From the NCBI GenBank assembly GCA_022828595.1, contig JAKGHH010000006.1, positions 17,852,499-17,916,498 of the forward strand: a stretch of 64,000 nt of DNA, in the 5' to 3' direction. The DNA is from Nelumbo lutea (Eukaryota > Streptophyta > Magnoliopsida > Proteales > Nelumbonaceae). Numbering within the stretch: the first letter of the stretch is position 1; every line of letters starts with the position of its first letter. The notes beneath the pieces are model-generated. The model saw only the letters and a list, made by a program, of their open reading frames with translations, was not told the origin of the DNA and made no database searches. Below are positions 1-11,768 of the stretch, piece by piece. Made by a program: the position numbers and the translations under genes.

Positions 1-720
1 TTTCTCTGCGCTTTTGGCAAGTGAAGATTCAGAATGCAACTCTAGTAAAATCAAACTAAACAAATTTGATTGATACAAGAACAGACAATTCCAAGATCAA
101 ATGCTGATTCGGATTTGGTGGTTGAATGGTGGTTTAGAATTCATAATGGAATTCAGAATCAGTAGTTAATGAAAAATAATATAGCTATCCTGTTGTGCAA
201 ACTTGGAAATAGGGCTGTTAATTGGACTGGGTTTGGTCTAATTCGATCTAGTTCAGGGACCAAATCTGATCCAAATCTATCCAATTCAGTTCAGCTGAAA
301 TGCAAATGGACCATGAAACTTTAAAAGAAACATGAAATCCCAGAAAATATAAAAAATTGTATAAATATACTAAAATTTCCACAAATTTATAAGATCCATA
401 TCTCAAGTTTCAGCCCTTATATATTGATTTATCTATCCATATTGTTTTCTCGTCCTTACTAATCGTCCTATATTGACAAAGCTTATCACTTCTCTCAAGT
501 GATTCAATACATTGTTTGTACCAGCTCACTTCTGACATCTGAACTTGCTGCGGCGGTTCAAGTAGCATTTGGTTATGGAGGTGCATCACCACCGGAGAGA
601 ACGCTTGACAGAGAGCGAGAGAATCCTGTTCCAGAGTTTCTTCGAACCGCCGAAGAGAAGAGCCGCCGGAGAGAATCCTTTCCACAGAGAGAAGAGCCAC
701 CCTGATAGACGACCGCCAGA
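1..720. other. Intergenic DNA, no gene recognised
   Basis: AT-rich DNA. From about 209 it has the look of a MITE-like dispersed repeat (TAGGGCTGTTAATTGG, then Gln/Asn-poor, family-name-like GGTTTGGTC repeats), but no matching right end was found. Short open frames near 410-700 on both strands are in low-complexity GAGAGA-rich sequence and match no family I know. Confidence 0.5.
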
Positions 721-1036
721 GAAGAGATGCTTCGAACGTTCGAATAGGATTTTCAGAACGCCGAAGAAGAGTTGCTTCAGAGTTCAGACGACTGCCAGAG
801 AAGAGATGCTTCGAACGTTCAAACAGGGTTTTCAGAACACCAGAGAAGAGTTGCTTCAGAGCTCAGACGACTGCCGGAGAAGAGATTCTTCGAATGTTCG
901 AATAGGGTTTTCAGAACACCGGAAAAAAGTTGCTTCAGAGCTCAGATGACCGCCGAAGAAGAGATGCTTCGAACATTCGAACAGCGTTTTCAGAGCATTG
1001 GAGAAGAGTTGCTCCAGAGTTCAGGCACCACCGGAG
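721..1036. repeat. 79-bp tandem repeat, four copies
   Basis: Copies begin at 721, 800, 879 and 958, each opening with GAAGAGATGCTTCGAA or a close variant, so the period is exactly 79 bp. Each unit contains a second, weaker half-repeat (GAAGAGTTGCTTCAGAG). A partial fifth copy follows to about 1060, and degenerate GAGAAGAG sequence precedes the array. Because 79 is not a multiple of three, the overlapping open frames here (569-949, 772-1203) repeat in shifted frames and are better explained by the repeat than by a gene. Confidence 0.85.
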
Positions 1037-1529
1037 AAAAGTTGCTTCAGAGCACCGAAGGTTTCTTGTCTAGTTTCGGTTTTGGTTTTGATTCAATCGG
1101 TAGGGTTTGGAGAATGGCGATTGAACTATTGGGTTTTGGTTTAGGGCTGACTAAAACCAATAATAATACGACCATTTCATTTTGGATTGGCGCAACCCAA
1201 TAACTATAATGGATTGTCCAAAATAAGATTTGGATGGGTTAGGATTCAATTATCCCATCCTATGATCGAAAGAAATGCCTATCAACAAATGAATTCAAAA
1301 AAGTTATGGATTCAATTTAAGTATGTTAATTAGCGGGGATTTGTGTAATGCACGGAATTGTTAAGTTAAAATAAACAATAATAACATTAAGAGTATACAA
1401 TTATTTTATATAATAAGTAATAATCATTTATATTTTATGTATTATTTTAATACTTTTTTACAATACAAAAATAAGGATTGTTTATCGGTCTTAGTGATAG
1501 TAATTTTTCCCATTTCCCTGATCTCCATG

Positions 1530-1699
1530 GTATCTGCCTCGAATAGGGCAAGGATGGGGGTGATTTTCCCCCGTACAAGGACGAAGATGGGGACACTTTT
1601 ATCCCCATTGGAGGGGATGCTGCAGGGACAGGGAGAGTACTCCCTGCCCTGTGTGGATCCCAATCCCCGCTAATATATGTGTATATATACATTTATATG

Positions 1700-1752
<53 letters not shown>

Positions 1753-1940
1753 CTATATGTTTGAATTTTTTGAGTCTTTTCTAATAGGATTGTAAATCTT
1801 AATTATTTTATTTTATTTTTAAATAAAATAAAAAAAAACAAAAACATAATGGTTCGCATTATAAAGAATCACGAGTGGGGATTCCCATGGAGACGGGGAT
1901 GAGAAGAGGCTCCTCGTCCCCATCCCACCCTGTTGCCATT
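1530..1940. repeat. Dispersed repeat with GGGGAT-rich arms and AT core
   Basis: Left arm (about 1545-1675) is rich in GGGGATG and CCCCATC; right arm (about 1875-1930) carries the inverted counterpart (GACGGGGATGAGAAG, CCCCATCCCACC). The middle is AT-rich and holds an (AT)n tract at about 1710-1740. The arrangement resembles a MITE-like foldback, but clean ends and a target duplication were not found. Confidence 0.45.
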
Positions 1941-1944
1941 CCGA

Positions 1945-3165
1945 ATTAAATAAATGAAACTAACCAACCCGATTTCTAGTATTTCCAATCGGCTTTGGTT
2001 CAACAGTTTCCCAACTAGACTGAGTTTGATTAATTTTGCTTTGGCAATTTATAATCTGATTAAAGTCAAATAACCTGACCATAAATATATATTTTGGATG
2101 GTTACAACAAAACTACTTATTGAAGGCTCTAAAATCTGTAGGATTACATGAAGATGATCCTCTCTCTCATAACCATTCCGTTATTGCTAGGTAGGCCCTT
2201 ATTCAGGGGAATATAGGGTTCTTTGCCGGAGGTACTATTTATTCATTTCCATATAATATTTGCATAACTTGAGTTCATATCTCTAGCTATGAGAAGACTT
2301 AAAATCAATAAGGAGAAACTATTTTTTAGCCAATCCTCAAAAAATTCTAATGCAAGAACTAACATTATCCGGTCTCACTGGATCAGTGGCACCTCATCAG
2401 TTAAAGGGGATATTAAAAGTCAGAGTTCTATGGGCTAATGGGAAATTTCTACCGTTTCTAGTAGTATCCTTTCTAACTTTCATGCTCTAAAAGATGTGAT
2501 AAATTGGATTTATTCAATCGTGGGAACATTTTTATAAAAAGAAAAAGAAGATATCAACAAGCATTAGTTAGTTGGAGATTGGGAATTTGATGTCAAGAGT
2601 ACACACACCAAGATGAAATGCAGTGCAGCTAAAAGTAATTCTTTTTAGGCCACTTTATATGCGTATTAGAAGGAAACTTAAGACCCTTGTCAAGATAAGA
2701 GCATCTGAGTGGGGCAAGGTAATTGGGGCAGGCTGACAGAGACTCGAATATATTGGATAATTAGCAGGTAAAAGGGATCTGTGTTTGGGAATAGCGACAA
2801 ACTTGTTAGAATCTCTCCTTGCACAATCATTTTCTGTAGAATAATACTAGAACCCATTTGGCAAATTGGAAATGGATGTGGATTAACAAAATCCCAATCC
2901 CATTTGGTAAAAGGGATTTATGCCGGTGGTCATAAATCAACTCTCCAAGTCTACAAATTTGTCGCCTTAGATGTTTATTGGTGGACTGTCATGGAAACTT
3001 ACGCCGACGGACATTGAACGTCAGCCATCCACCGATAAATATCTATGTCGACGGTTCTGGAGACTTAGGCCAATAGTTTATGATTGTCATCACAAAGTTT
3101 TTTTTATAGAATAAAAATGAGCAATATAGGGCAATTGTCAGTCTTAAAAGAAATTATTCTTTAAG
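1945..3165. other. Intergenic DNA, no feature recognised
   Basis: No coding region, RNA gene or repeat with clear ends was seen on either strand. The 78-codon frame at 2781-3017 has no recognisable protein similarity. Confidence 0.5.
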
Positions 3166-3169
3166 AAAC

Positions 3170-3281
3170 AAGCATTTGGTTCATACTTCATAACGTATTT
3201 TCTCATTTTACCCATTCTTAGTCATTTTAGAATTTTCTCAAGTAAGAATGAGAAAGATTGAGAATTCAACCAAACATGGCT
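3170..3281. mobile_element. Small foldback MITE, Tourist-like
   Basis: The left end AAGCATTTGGTT is mirrored at the right by AACCAAACATGGCTT. The arms continue inward as TTTCTCATT...ATTCTTA against AAGAATGAGAAAG. An end of the AAGC(C)ATGTTTGGTT type is common in plant Tourist/Harbinger MITEs. No exact TTA/TAA duplication was found, so the superfamily is an inference. Confidence 0.5.
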
Positions 3282-3356
3282 TAGGTATCCAAAAAAGGTG
3301 TTAAAGGATGATTAGAATCCAAAACTCGTTGTGGTATTTCCATATTGACAAGGAAG

Positions 3357-3768
3357 TGATGCAATACGGTATTTGGCCCAACTAGGTAAACAATTATTAA
3401 GTTGGTTTCAACAACCCATCTTAGTTCGTTTTTACCAAGTTAACACCACCACAAAATATCTATCTTATTTCACATTTACCAAGTTAGCATTATAGCAAGA
3501 TTTCCAAATTTGAATTCAATTAGGAATTTCTTTTTGAAAAAATTTAGTAGGATTATAATAAGGACTGTTTTATTAGATTAGAAAACTTCCTTGTAAGAGA
3601 CATAAGTGTGTAAAGAAGTCTATATAAAGAATAGTTAGGGCAAAGCTAGGGAAGTGTTGGTTGATTTTCTTTTAAGTATTTAGTGAAGAGTTATTCTTCC
3701 TGCTTATTTTGGCTATAGTTCTTTTGTTTGAAGCTTCTTTGAACATGATTTGTTTCCGAACTATGTCA
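3357..3768 (+). repeat. 5' LTR of the small LTR element
   Basis: Starts TGATGCAATACGG and ends CTATGTCA. Aligns along its length with 4741-5142; shared blocks include GTAAACAATTA, TTTACCAAGTTAGCATTA, AAGAAGTCTATA and AGGGCAAAGCTAGGG. The TCTATATAAAG at about 3621 is a likely LTR TATA box. Confidence 0.88.
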
Positions 3769-3806
3769 TTCAGTATCAGAGCACCAATTTGATTCTTCTT
3801 TTGGTG

Positions 3807-4740
3807 ATGGCTCCTAAGAAGAAACAAGTGGCTCATATCATGGAGTAGACACTCAACAACAAAACACAAGAAAAGGCACAGAGTTGAGAAGACAAGTCGA
3901 TGCACTTGCTCAAGAATTGAGATCACTATGTTCTCGTTCCAAAACAAGGGAAAGTGGCTCTAACGCAAGTGCCCCTACTCGTTCCTTTTCATCATCAAGG
4001 CAAGCAACCAGACCAATTGTAGTTAAGGATTGTGAACAACAATGGTGGGAAACAATGAGTCTCAAGATTGAGATCTCAAAGTTTCATGGAAGTTCTTTCA
4101 CTTGTTCTTTATCATCATCAAGACAAACAACCAAGGTGGCTGTAGTTACCGGTGGTGAATAGAAGCAATGGGAAACAAACCTCCAGATTGACATCCTAGA
4201 GTTTCATAGAGCTATAAATCCAAATGAATTCAAATTAGATGACTTTATTGATCAATTTAATATTGTTGATGATTGTAACAAAAAACTTTTGTGGCCATTC
4301 TCCTCAACAACATTTGTTAAAGAACAACATGTTGATTAGAACAAACCTTTAGTCTATGATGAAGAATCCATTACTTAAAAGCAATATGTTATCATTCATA
4401 ATGAATTTCAAGATGAAGGAGACCATATTTATCATACCAAAGGCTTCGATAACATTGTCTTCATACAAGTCTACGAAGATCCTTATTGGCATGCATTTTT
4501 GCAATGTTCAAAATGGTCAATAAAGGAGGAATTGAATTATTTAAGGGTTAAGAAATATGGTTCAATGGTTAAGAGATGTAATAAAGAAATCCCAGTTCGT
4601 ATTAGATGTCTACACTACCAATTATGTACCAGAGAGTTAGAAACAAAGAAGCACAATGGAAGTGCAATAGTATATGTTGGCAACTTTCAAATGGTAATTA
4701 ACATGAATCTAAGGTCAGATTCTCTCCAAGTCGAAGAGAA
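3807..4740 (+). pseudogene. Decayed gag-like interior of the small LTR element
   Basis: An ATG at 3807 opens with a Lys-rich peptide (MAPKKKQVAHIME) and stops at once. Downstream, frames with stops contain gag-like stretches (NPNEFKLDDFIDQFN near 4220-4260) and an acidic/basic C-terminal frame at 4499-4753. A short SSSRQ motif occurs twice (about 3985 and 4120), showing an internal duplication. No protease, reverse transcriptase or integrase motif is present. The gag assignment rests on position and weak resemblance. Confidence 0.5.
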
Positions 4741-5142
4741 TGGTGCAGTATGAGATTCGACCCAACTGAGTAAACAATTACTAAGTTGGTTTCAATAATC
4801 CATCTTAGTTCATTTTTACCAAGTTAGTGCCATCGCAGAATTTCTTAGTTCATATTTACCAAGTTAGCATTACAGCGGGATTTCCGAATTTGTATTCAAT
4901 TAAGGCTTTCTTTTGTAAGAGATTCAGTATGATAAGGAGTGTTTTATTAGATAAGGAAGCTTCTTTGTAGGAGATAAAAGGGTATAAAGAAGTCTATAAA
5001 AAGAGTAGCTAGGGCAAAGCTAGGGGAGTTTTGATTGATTTTCAATTAAGTATTCAATGAAGAGTTGTTCTTCCTATTTATTTCGTCATTAGTTTGTTTA
5101 TTTGAAACATCTCTAAATGTAATTTATTTCCATACTATGTTA
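4741..5142 (+). repeat. 3' LTR of the small LTR element
   Basis: Starts TGGTGCAGTATGAG directly after the purine tract and ends CTATGTTA. It differs from the 5' LTR by many substitutions and small indels, so the insertion is old. Confidence 0.87.
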
Positions 5143-5487
5143 GGAAGGCATTGCTTCCTGTTTTCGAGTAACTGTAGACATTTAGGCTTAGTTAGGAAGG
5201 AGTATAAATACAAATTAGCAGAGACCCATGCAATACACGGGAAAATCTAAAAGATTAAATAAATTTATTTTTCATTTAATGTTGATTTATAAAAAAAATA
5301 ATTATTTTAAATTGAATGTGAACAAATATTTTTTAATAAATTTACTTTTATTAATAATTTATAGTTATTTTAATAATTTTTATTCTTTTTATTATTTTTA
5401 AATAAAATTTGACTAATATTAAATAAATAAAAATAATTATAAAAGCTAACATTTTTATTAATTCCACTAATAATTAACAATTATATA

Positions 5488-5712
5488 GGAATGACAATAA
5501 GGTGAATTCAAGGCAGGGCACCCCATCCCTTTCCCTGCCCCATAGTCAAGACACTTTATCCCATCCCCGCCCTATCACCAGTGTCACACGAGTTCAAGGC
5601 AAGGTAACCACTCTTCATTGTCGGGCGATTTCAGGGGCAAGGCACCCCACTCCTCATCAAGAATGGAGAATCCTCGAATTTCCTTGCCCCATCCCTAGTA
5701 TTGGGTGGGTTT
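5488..5712. repeat. GC-rich dispersed repeat (CAAGGCAGGGCACCCC type)
   Basis: Repeats of CAAGGCA(A/G)GG, CACCCCA and CCCTGCCCCAT in an AT-rich setting, similar in style to the arms at 1530-1940. Ends are unclear. The frame at 5502-5714 follows the repeat composition and is not taken as a gene. Confidence 0.4.
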
Positions 5713-5715
5713 AAG

Positions 5716-5985
5716 TAGAGGTGTGTAAAATGGGGCGTGATGGGTCAGCATGACACAACCCGCACGTGGCCCGCACAAAGTGCAAGTTGTGCCATGTTGG
5801 CCCACGAGGCATCCTAGGTCGTGCCTCCCTACTCTAGGATAATTTGGGGGTCAGTTCGGCATTGCCCACGGCTCAAGCCTACACGAGCCCATGTCGTGCC
5901 ATGGGTCAGGCTGGTCCATGGACTGGGCTTTGGGCCAAGCCATGCCACACACCAAGCCAAGCTCAAGGCAAGGCACCCACTCCTT
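5716..5985. mobile_element. Truncated hAT-MITE-like repeat
   Basis: Begins TAGAGGTGTGTAAAATGG, like the TAGGGGTG ends of the MITEs elsewhere in this window, and continues with GGCCCGCAC and CATGGGTCAGGCTGG repeats. No CACCCCTA right end is present; it runs into the next repeat at about 5990. Confidence 0.4.
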
Positions 5986-5989
5986 GTCC

Positions 5990-6270
5990 AAGGCTTTTAA
6001 AATTGGATTGGATAGGGAACCATTCTAGGGTCAAACGGTTTGACCGTTCGGTCCAAACCGATGACCCACTCTGACAAAAAACTAAAAATTAGAAAAATAA
6101 AAAAGGCCAAAAACTATTCTCTTGGTTGACAGTTCAATCACCCAGGTCAGCGGTTCGCTAACCAAATAAATGGTTTTTGACAAAAAGCGATTTTGAGGTG
6201 AAATGGTGTCCGGTTCCCAATTTTTCCGATCTAACCATCTAGCTTGATTCAATTTTGAAAACACTATCCC
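5990..6270. repeat. Dispersed 'AACCGTTCGGT' repeat, copy 1
   Basis: Shares order and wording with copies at 10871-11090, 30355-30980 and in the array at 39.3-40.6 kb: CTTTTAAAA near the left end, TTTGACCGTTCGG, CCCA(C/T)TCTGACAA, GGCCAAAAAC, CGGTTTGC/CGGTTCGC, and TTTTGAAAAC near the right end. The ends look like short inverted repeats (GGTTTTAAAA/TTTTGAAAAC). Confidence 0.55.
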
Positions 6271-6299
6271 CATCAATCCAATATTCAATTTGATGATAG

Positions 6300-9240
6300 A
6301 AATGATCAAAATGATATATTGAGTATCAACCACATGGTAAATTTCTAAAAGTACACTGAATTGTCTTTAATATTCAAAAATGTAATTTTATGAAAATTTT
6401 GGAAATTTTATTGTACTTGTGTAATTTTGAAAATTTATTCAAATTTATTTTAATTTTTATTAAATAATTTATTTTATTTTTAAATGTTTTACTTACAGAT
6501 TTATACTAATTTATCTTATAATGTATAATATAAACTAACCAATAATTTTCTTTTTCCAATATTATACTAATTTATCTTAATAATTTGTGTAATTATTTGT
6601 TCAAATTATAGTTTTCCATTTCCCATAGTCATTTATCTTTAATAATTTTCAATAATTTGCAATGAAAATTACATAATTTTTCAATGGTTTTCTAAAATCT
6701 ATCAAATGTAATAAATCTTCCTAAAATTTACAAAATATTCTAATAATTTTCAATAATTATTTAATACATTCTAAATAAATTTTCAAATACTTTATATCTT
6801 TTAATTTCAAAAATGTTATTTTACGAAAATGTAGTTTTATGAAAATTTTTGAAAATTTTATTGCATTTGTGTAACTATGGGGATTTATTGAATCTTTTTT
6901 AAATTGTTACTAAATATATTTTTTTATTTGATTGTTTACTAATAAAATTACACTAATTTATCTTTTACTTTTCAAAATAAATTAATTAATAATTTCATTT
7001 TCTAACATTATAGTATTTTGTTCCCCCATTTGTATTTGGTTATTAATTATAATAATAACAATAACTAAAATTTTGTACTTTTTGATAATTGTTAAATATA
7101 ATTCTCAATTTTATAGAAATTAGGTAAAGAGTTTTCAATTTCTATAGTTGTTAATGAGTTAATTAATAACAATATTTATTAATTTTTGGTAATTTACTAA
7201 CCGTATTTATTAACTTTTGGTAATAACACTATTTAATACTCATTGAATATGGGTGGGATTAAATATTAACCGTATTTAACTATTTATTAATTAATATGAA
7301 TATTTTAAATGAGGCAGAGTGGATATAGATTGGGGGGATGCATTTTAGGATTAGGGAGTGAGGCAACATGATAATTTCCTATTGGTTTAAATGAGATACC
7401 TTAGGAGAGAGATTATAGGAATATTTTTAGGTAGTTGGGTGGTATGGCTTAATGGGAGTGGTGGGAAGGGGAGAGGAGAGAAAGTCAAAGAGAATGAAGG
7501 GTGGGGATAATGGAGCAAGGAGAGGCAAGGTCACGGGGACCCGTGCTTTGTTAAGCGAAAGTTAAACAATAGAAGTACATAAGAGTATATAATTGTTTTA
7601 TATTTTAACTTTTTAATAAACAATCGATCAAACTCAACCTGAGTTGGTCAGTTTTATAGTATTTCAGATCAACTTTGGTTTAATAAATATGTATTAATAT
7701 TTATATTTTAAATTTAATTTTTTAATACGAGAAAGTACGAAAATTCCCATATTTGTTAGTCTAAAATATTTTATATCATAAATTTAATTTTTGTAATTTA
7801 TTTTTTAATAATATCATTGTAATTTATGAAATTTAAAGTTAATTTTTAAGTTTAAACCTTTTGAACAAACAAACTAAACCAAAAATAGACCCAAATCGAT
7901 AGAACCCGAGTTGGTGGATTTTCGCTAATGGTGAATCGGTTTCAAGTGACAAACTACGAACTTAACCAAATCGATTTTGTTGGTGAAACAACCTGCAACT
8001 GAACTGAACCAATAATTGAACACTCCTAATTTTAACTGAATTTATAGTCTAACCTCTAATAAATAACAATATTTTAATCTCCAATACTTATTGAAATTTT
8101 ATAGCAAACATACACAATCATTGTAAATAAGTTTATAATAAAAATATAATAATTACAAAAATATAATAAATACTGAAAATATACTAAATCAGTCAATAAA
8201 TAGTGTAATCTTAAATAATAGTTTAATCTCTAATAAGTATTGATCTATAAATTATAAAAAAATATATAAAACTAAATTTATAACAAAATTATAATATATA
8301 CGAGAAATTAAATTTCAAAAGTTAAATAATAGTTGTTTAATCTCCAATAATTATTGATAATTTTCTATTAAATAACAAAAAAATACATTTATAAATAACT
8401 ATTGAAAGTATATTTATAAAAAAACAATAAATAATTGTTGAAAATAACATAAATATTAATTATGGTATATATAAATATATAATGAATATACACTATTATT
8501 GTAAAATTATTACTAATAAATATATTTTTGTTGATAGATATTTTCTATAATTATTAATTGATATAAGTGAAATTAGTTATTTACAATCTTATTTAGTTAT
8601 TGAAATAATATTGTTATTTAAATTCTTAAAATATTAATTATTTATTGAATTTAATAATCCATAAAATTATAATTGTACTATTATTACATAATTAGTTATT
8701 AATTTTGTAAAACATTAAATTATTATTAATATGAATATAATGAATTAATTTAAAATTATTTTTCTACTTTTAAGAATATTTTTTTTTAATTTATTACATA
8801 ATTTCGTTATTTTAACTATTTAAAATTTTGTCATGTTAAATATTTTGTTGTTTAAATATTTAAATAATATGTACAATATTAAAATTTTCATTATTTGAAT
8901 TTTATTTATTTTAATGTTATTATTTAATATTAAATATTTTGATATATTATTTATCTATATTTAATGTTTTTATTTAATATTTTTAGTTATTGAAATATTT
9001 AAATAATGTTTATTTTTAATGTTAAATTTTTATTATTTGAATAGCACTTAAAATTGAATAATTCGTTAAACTATAATTTATATTGTTATATTACATAATT
9101 TCATGATGAATTTTGTAAAATTATTGATTTTTAATAATATGAATATTATTAAATCTATTAATTTTTTGTGTTTTGAATAAATATTTTAAATTTAGTATAT
9201 AATTTCGTTATAATATTTAAATAGTTTTGAATTTTTTTAA
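6300..9240. other. Long AT-rich gene-free stretch
   Basis: Nearly 3 kb made mainly of A and T (ATAATTATT and TTTTAATAT words) with no open frame of note. GAGAGG-rich patches at 7310-7550 and 9250-9430 interrupt it and resemble each other (GTGGGGGAGAGG, GGAATTAG). No gene or element with clear ends was seen. Confidence 0.6.
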
Positions 9241-9585
9241 TTGAAACTTTCTTTAGATAGATATAGATAAAAAGTGGGGGAGAGGATAAATAGGAATTAG
9301 TGATAGTTAGGAGAGAATCTCTCTACTAAATTAGAAATAACTTAAGAGATAAATATGAGTTAGATATAATTTAGGAGATAAATAGGAATTAGAGACAATT
9401 TGAGAAGAGGTGGGGAAAAGTGATTCCGGATCTCCTACTCACAGAACTCTGCCCATTCCAATGTTCGACCTAATGTAGTTTCATTGTTAATAGGAAGCAC
9501 AGTAAAAAATAAGAGCAGAACAAATATCCTGAAAAAAAAAAGTGTCAGAATTCAGAAAGACGAAAGCAGAGAGAGAGGGAAAAGG

Positions 9586-10236
9586 CTAAGCAGAGCTAAC
9601 GGAGAAAAGGAGAACAACTTTACTACGCACGAGAAAGCTAAGTAATTTGGAAGGAAGCACGCCAAGAAAATCAATGCCGCGACCAAATGCAAGGGACCGA
9701 AGGGCAAGAGCCGTTACCATCTGCAACAGCGAAGATTCTTTTCTCTGGTTTACTGTAGGCTCATCGGCGGCATTAACGGAGTTTTCACGGTCACCGATAG
9801 TCTCCGGCATGGATACAAGCATATAGCCATCAGAGAGAGAATTACAAGGAGGTTCCTGTAAAAGTTGGTTAAAACAAATCTGGACTTGCTTCGGGAAAGT
9901 ATGTCTTAATGAAAATTGAAAGACTGTTGAACCAGAGGGGGAGGAGGGGGATTTCCTACCAGCTGGAGTTGAATCAGCGTTAGAAGGGGAGGGAGCGGAA
10001 GATATCTCACGTGTAAATTGTTGCACGTAGAACTGAGATCACATAAAAATGGGACAACTGTCACAAGTGATTGGGTTAGTAGGAAAGGCAGCGGAATGGG
10101 GTTGGTAGGAAATTAAATCAGGATTGTATTTAGATTGTACGTATTTGTATTTGTACGCTTTCCGTACTAAACCCAAACTCTTTCTCGCTTTTGTCGGAGG
10201 TGTTGTTGACAAATCCCATTTTCCACTAACAAACAT
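9586..10236 (-). CDS. Candidate hypothetical coding region, interrupted
   Basis: I do not recognise this protein. A 65-codon frame with an ATG at 10234-10236 ends at a TGA at 10039-10041. The same frame then stays open for about 150 more codons to 9586. The downstream part has no in-frame ATG before residue MLVSMPE; its Ser/Pro-rich start (SSAPSPSNADSTPAG) and hydrophobic C-terminus look protein-like, and it is GC-richer than its surroundings. A possible acceptor (TTTTACAG, about 9858) lies before EPPCNSLSDG. It could be a spliced gene, a pseudogene with one stop, or chance open frame. The upstream part overlaps a short motif also seen at 5178-5220, which argues that part of it is repeat-derived. 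Confidence 0.25.
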
Positions 10237-10448
10237 GATTTAAATTACTACCCCTCGTATTCTTGTAAAAACAAACAAAACAGTACCCTCATATGTACCC
10301 ATTTATCAAAATAAGGTGTGCGCAAATTGGTAGCAATTTTTTCTTGATCCTTTTCAATAGAAATTCTAAGGTAAAAGATGGTAAATCATGATCCACAAAT
10401 GGTCTAAACAAAAACTACGAGGTGTTAACTACATAATCGCCTTTTTGT

Positions 10449-10862
10449 CAAGAGCTGCTCGAGCTCGGTTCTTGAAAACCTTGGTTCGGCTCGGTTTTAT
10501 TCAAATTCAAGCCTAGTAGAGTTTGGCTCGTGAGGCTTGCGAGCCGATTCGAATATATATATATATATAATAATATATTATAATTATTAATTATTATAAT
10601 TCTTATTTTTTTAAAATATAAAATAGTTATATATATATATAATATTTTTTCTAAATATTTTTATAATAAAATATATAATAAAGTATTTTTATAAAATATA
10701 AAACGAGCTGAGCCGAGCCAAGATCTAGCTTATGAACTTTTGACTCGAGCTGAGCTCAAGCTCAAGGTTCTGGCTCGAACCGAGCTCGAGCCTTGTAGGA
10801 TAGTCTCGAGCCGAGCTCGAGTCTGATACTATTCGGCTCGACTCTACTAGAATCCACCCCTA
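10449..10862. mobile_element. hAT-type MITE with perfect 8-bp TSD
   Basis: Flanked by CTTTTTGT at 10441-10448 and again at 10863-10870. The right end is CACCCCTA. The arms are rich in GAGCTCG/CGAGCC and face each other around an AT-rich core (about 10550-10700). An 8-bp duplication with TAGGGGTG-type ends is the signature of hAT transposition. The left end (CAAGAGCTGCTCGAG) has diverged. Confidence 0.85.
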
Positions 10863-10870
10863 CTTTTTGT

Positions 10871-11090
10871 TAGAATTCGAACGGCTAGCCCGTTCTGACA
10901 AAAAAAAATTAAATTTTGAAAAATGGTCAAAATCGTTCAAACGGTTCGAACGATTAATCAGCCAGTTCAACGGTTTGCTGATCAAAATCAACGGTTTTGA
11001 GGAAAAAGCGGTTTTGAAGAAAAACAGAATTGGTCATCCCAGTTTTTCTGGCCCAACCGTCCAATCCGGCCCGGTTTTGAAAACCATGGT
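10871..11090. repeat. Dispersed 'AACCGTTCGGT' repeat, copy 2 (partial)
   Basis: Contains CCCGTTCTGACAAAA, TCAACGGTTTGCTGATC and GGTTTTGAAAACCATGG in the same order as the other copies. It starts immediately after the MITE target duplication. The frame at 10867-11136 is only the repeat read as protein. Confidence 0.6.
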
Positions 11091-11765
11091 TCTATCTTCT
11101 TTTCTTGCTACCAAAAAAACAATACTTTTTAAGTAAATAGTCTCAAATGTTGATTAACTTACCAAAAGAGGCTTCTACTAACGTCTATGGCTAATATGGT
11201 TTCAATAAAATTGAATCTACGGCAATCTCAAATGTTGGGTGCTGGCTGATTTAATATTCATTTGATCTAGATATGAGAATATAATTAATAAGAGGAAAAT
11301 TTACAGGGAAAAAACCATTCATGGAATTTTAAATGAGTTTTAATAAAGCAGTCCAACATGACAAAAACAAACACAAAAAAATGTCTATGGCAGGTAAGAA
11401 AATATAGAGCATGGAAACTAAATAAACTAACCTTGTAATTCCCAGCTCATCATATTCATCCACCAAAAGTCACTCTGAACTCTCTAGAAGTAAAAGAAAG
11501 CAACCCAGCAATGTAAAGGCTTTTTCGTCCATCATATGCAGGTGGCCTCATGGCTAAATCAGTCTCTTTATATAGCTTCACCAACTCATGATAACTCTGT
11601 TTAAGTGATAGGAAACCACTTGGTCCACTTCAGGGGTTATTGTAACCTAGAAAAAGAAACATTTAAGTTACTAGTGCTGGTGATTCTACTAGATCCTGAA
11701 GATATGGGCTGCTCAACATGGATTAAAGCTGATTAATCATTGCATTAGAAGGACATTTTGGTTAC
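11091..11765. other. Intergenic DNA, no feature recognised
   Basis: AT-rich sequence with no supported gene, RNA or bounded repeat. Confidence 0.5.
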
Positions 11766-11768
11766 ATG

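Larger units (their letters stand above)
3357..5142 (+). mobile_element. Complete small non-autonomous LTR retrotransposon
   Basis: Two direct LTRs (3357-3768 and 4741-5142) enclose about 970 bp. The 5-bp flanks are identical: GGAAG at 3352-3356 and GGAAG at 5143-5147. This is a perfect target-site duplication. A TATCAGAGC primer-binding site (initiator tRNA-Met type) lies at 3774-3782, just inside the 5' LTR, and a purine tract (GAAGAGAA, 4733-4740) precedes the 3' LTR. The interior has only a gag-like remnant and no pol, so it depended on another element. At 1786 bp with 0.4-kb LTRs it resembles a short TR-GAG/LARD-type element. A related solo LTR is at 12956-13372. Confidence 0.9.

Noticed and set aside
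5502..6074. Open frames of 70 and 76 codons in GC-rich DNA
   Set aside because: Composition follows the dispersed repeats (CACCCCA, GGCCAAGCC); no conserved domain.
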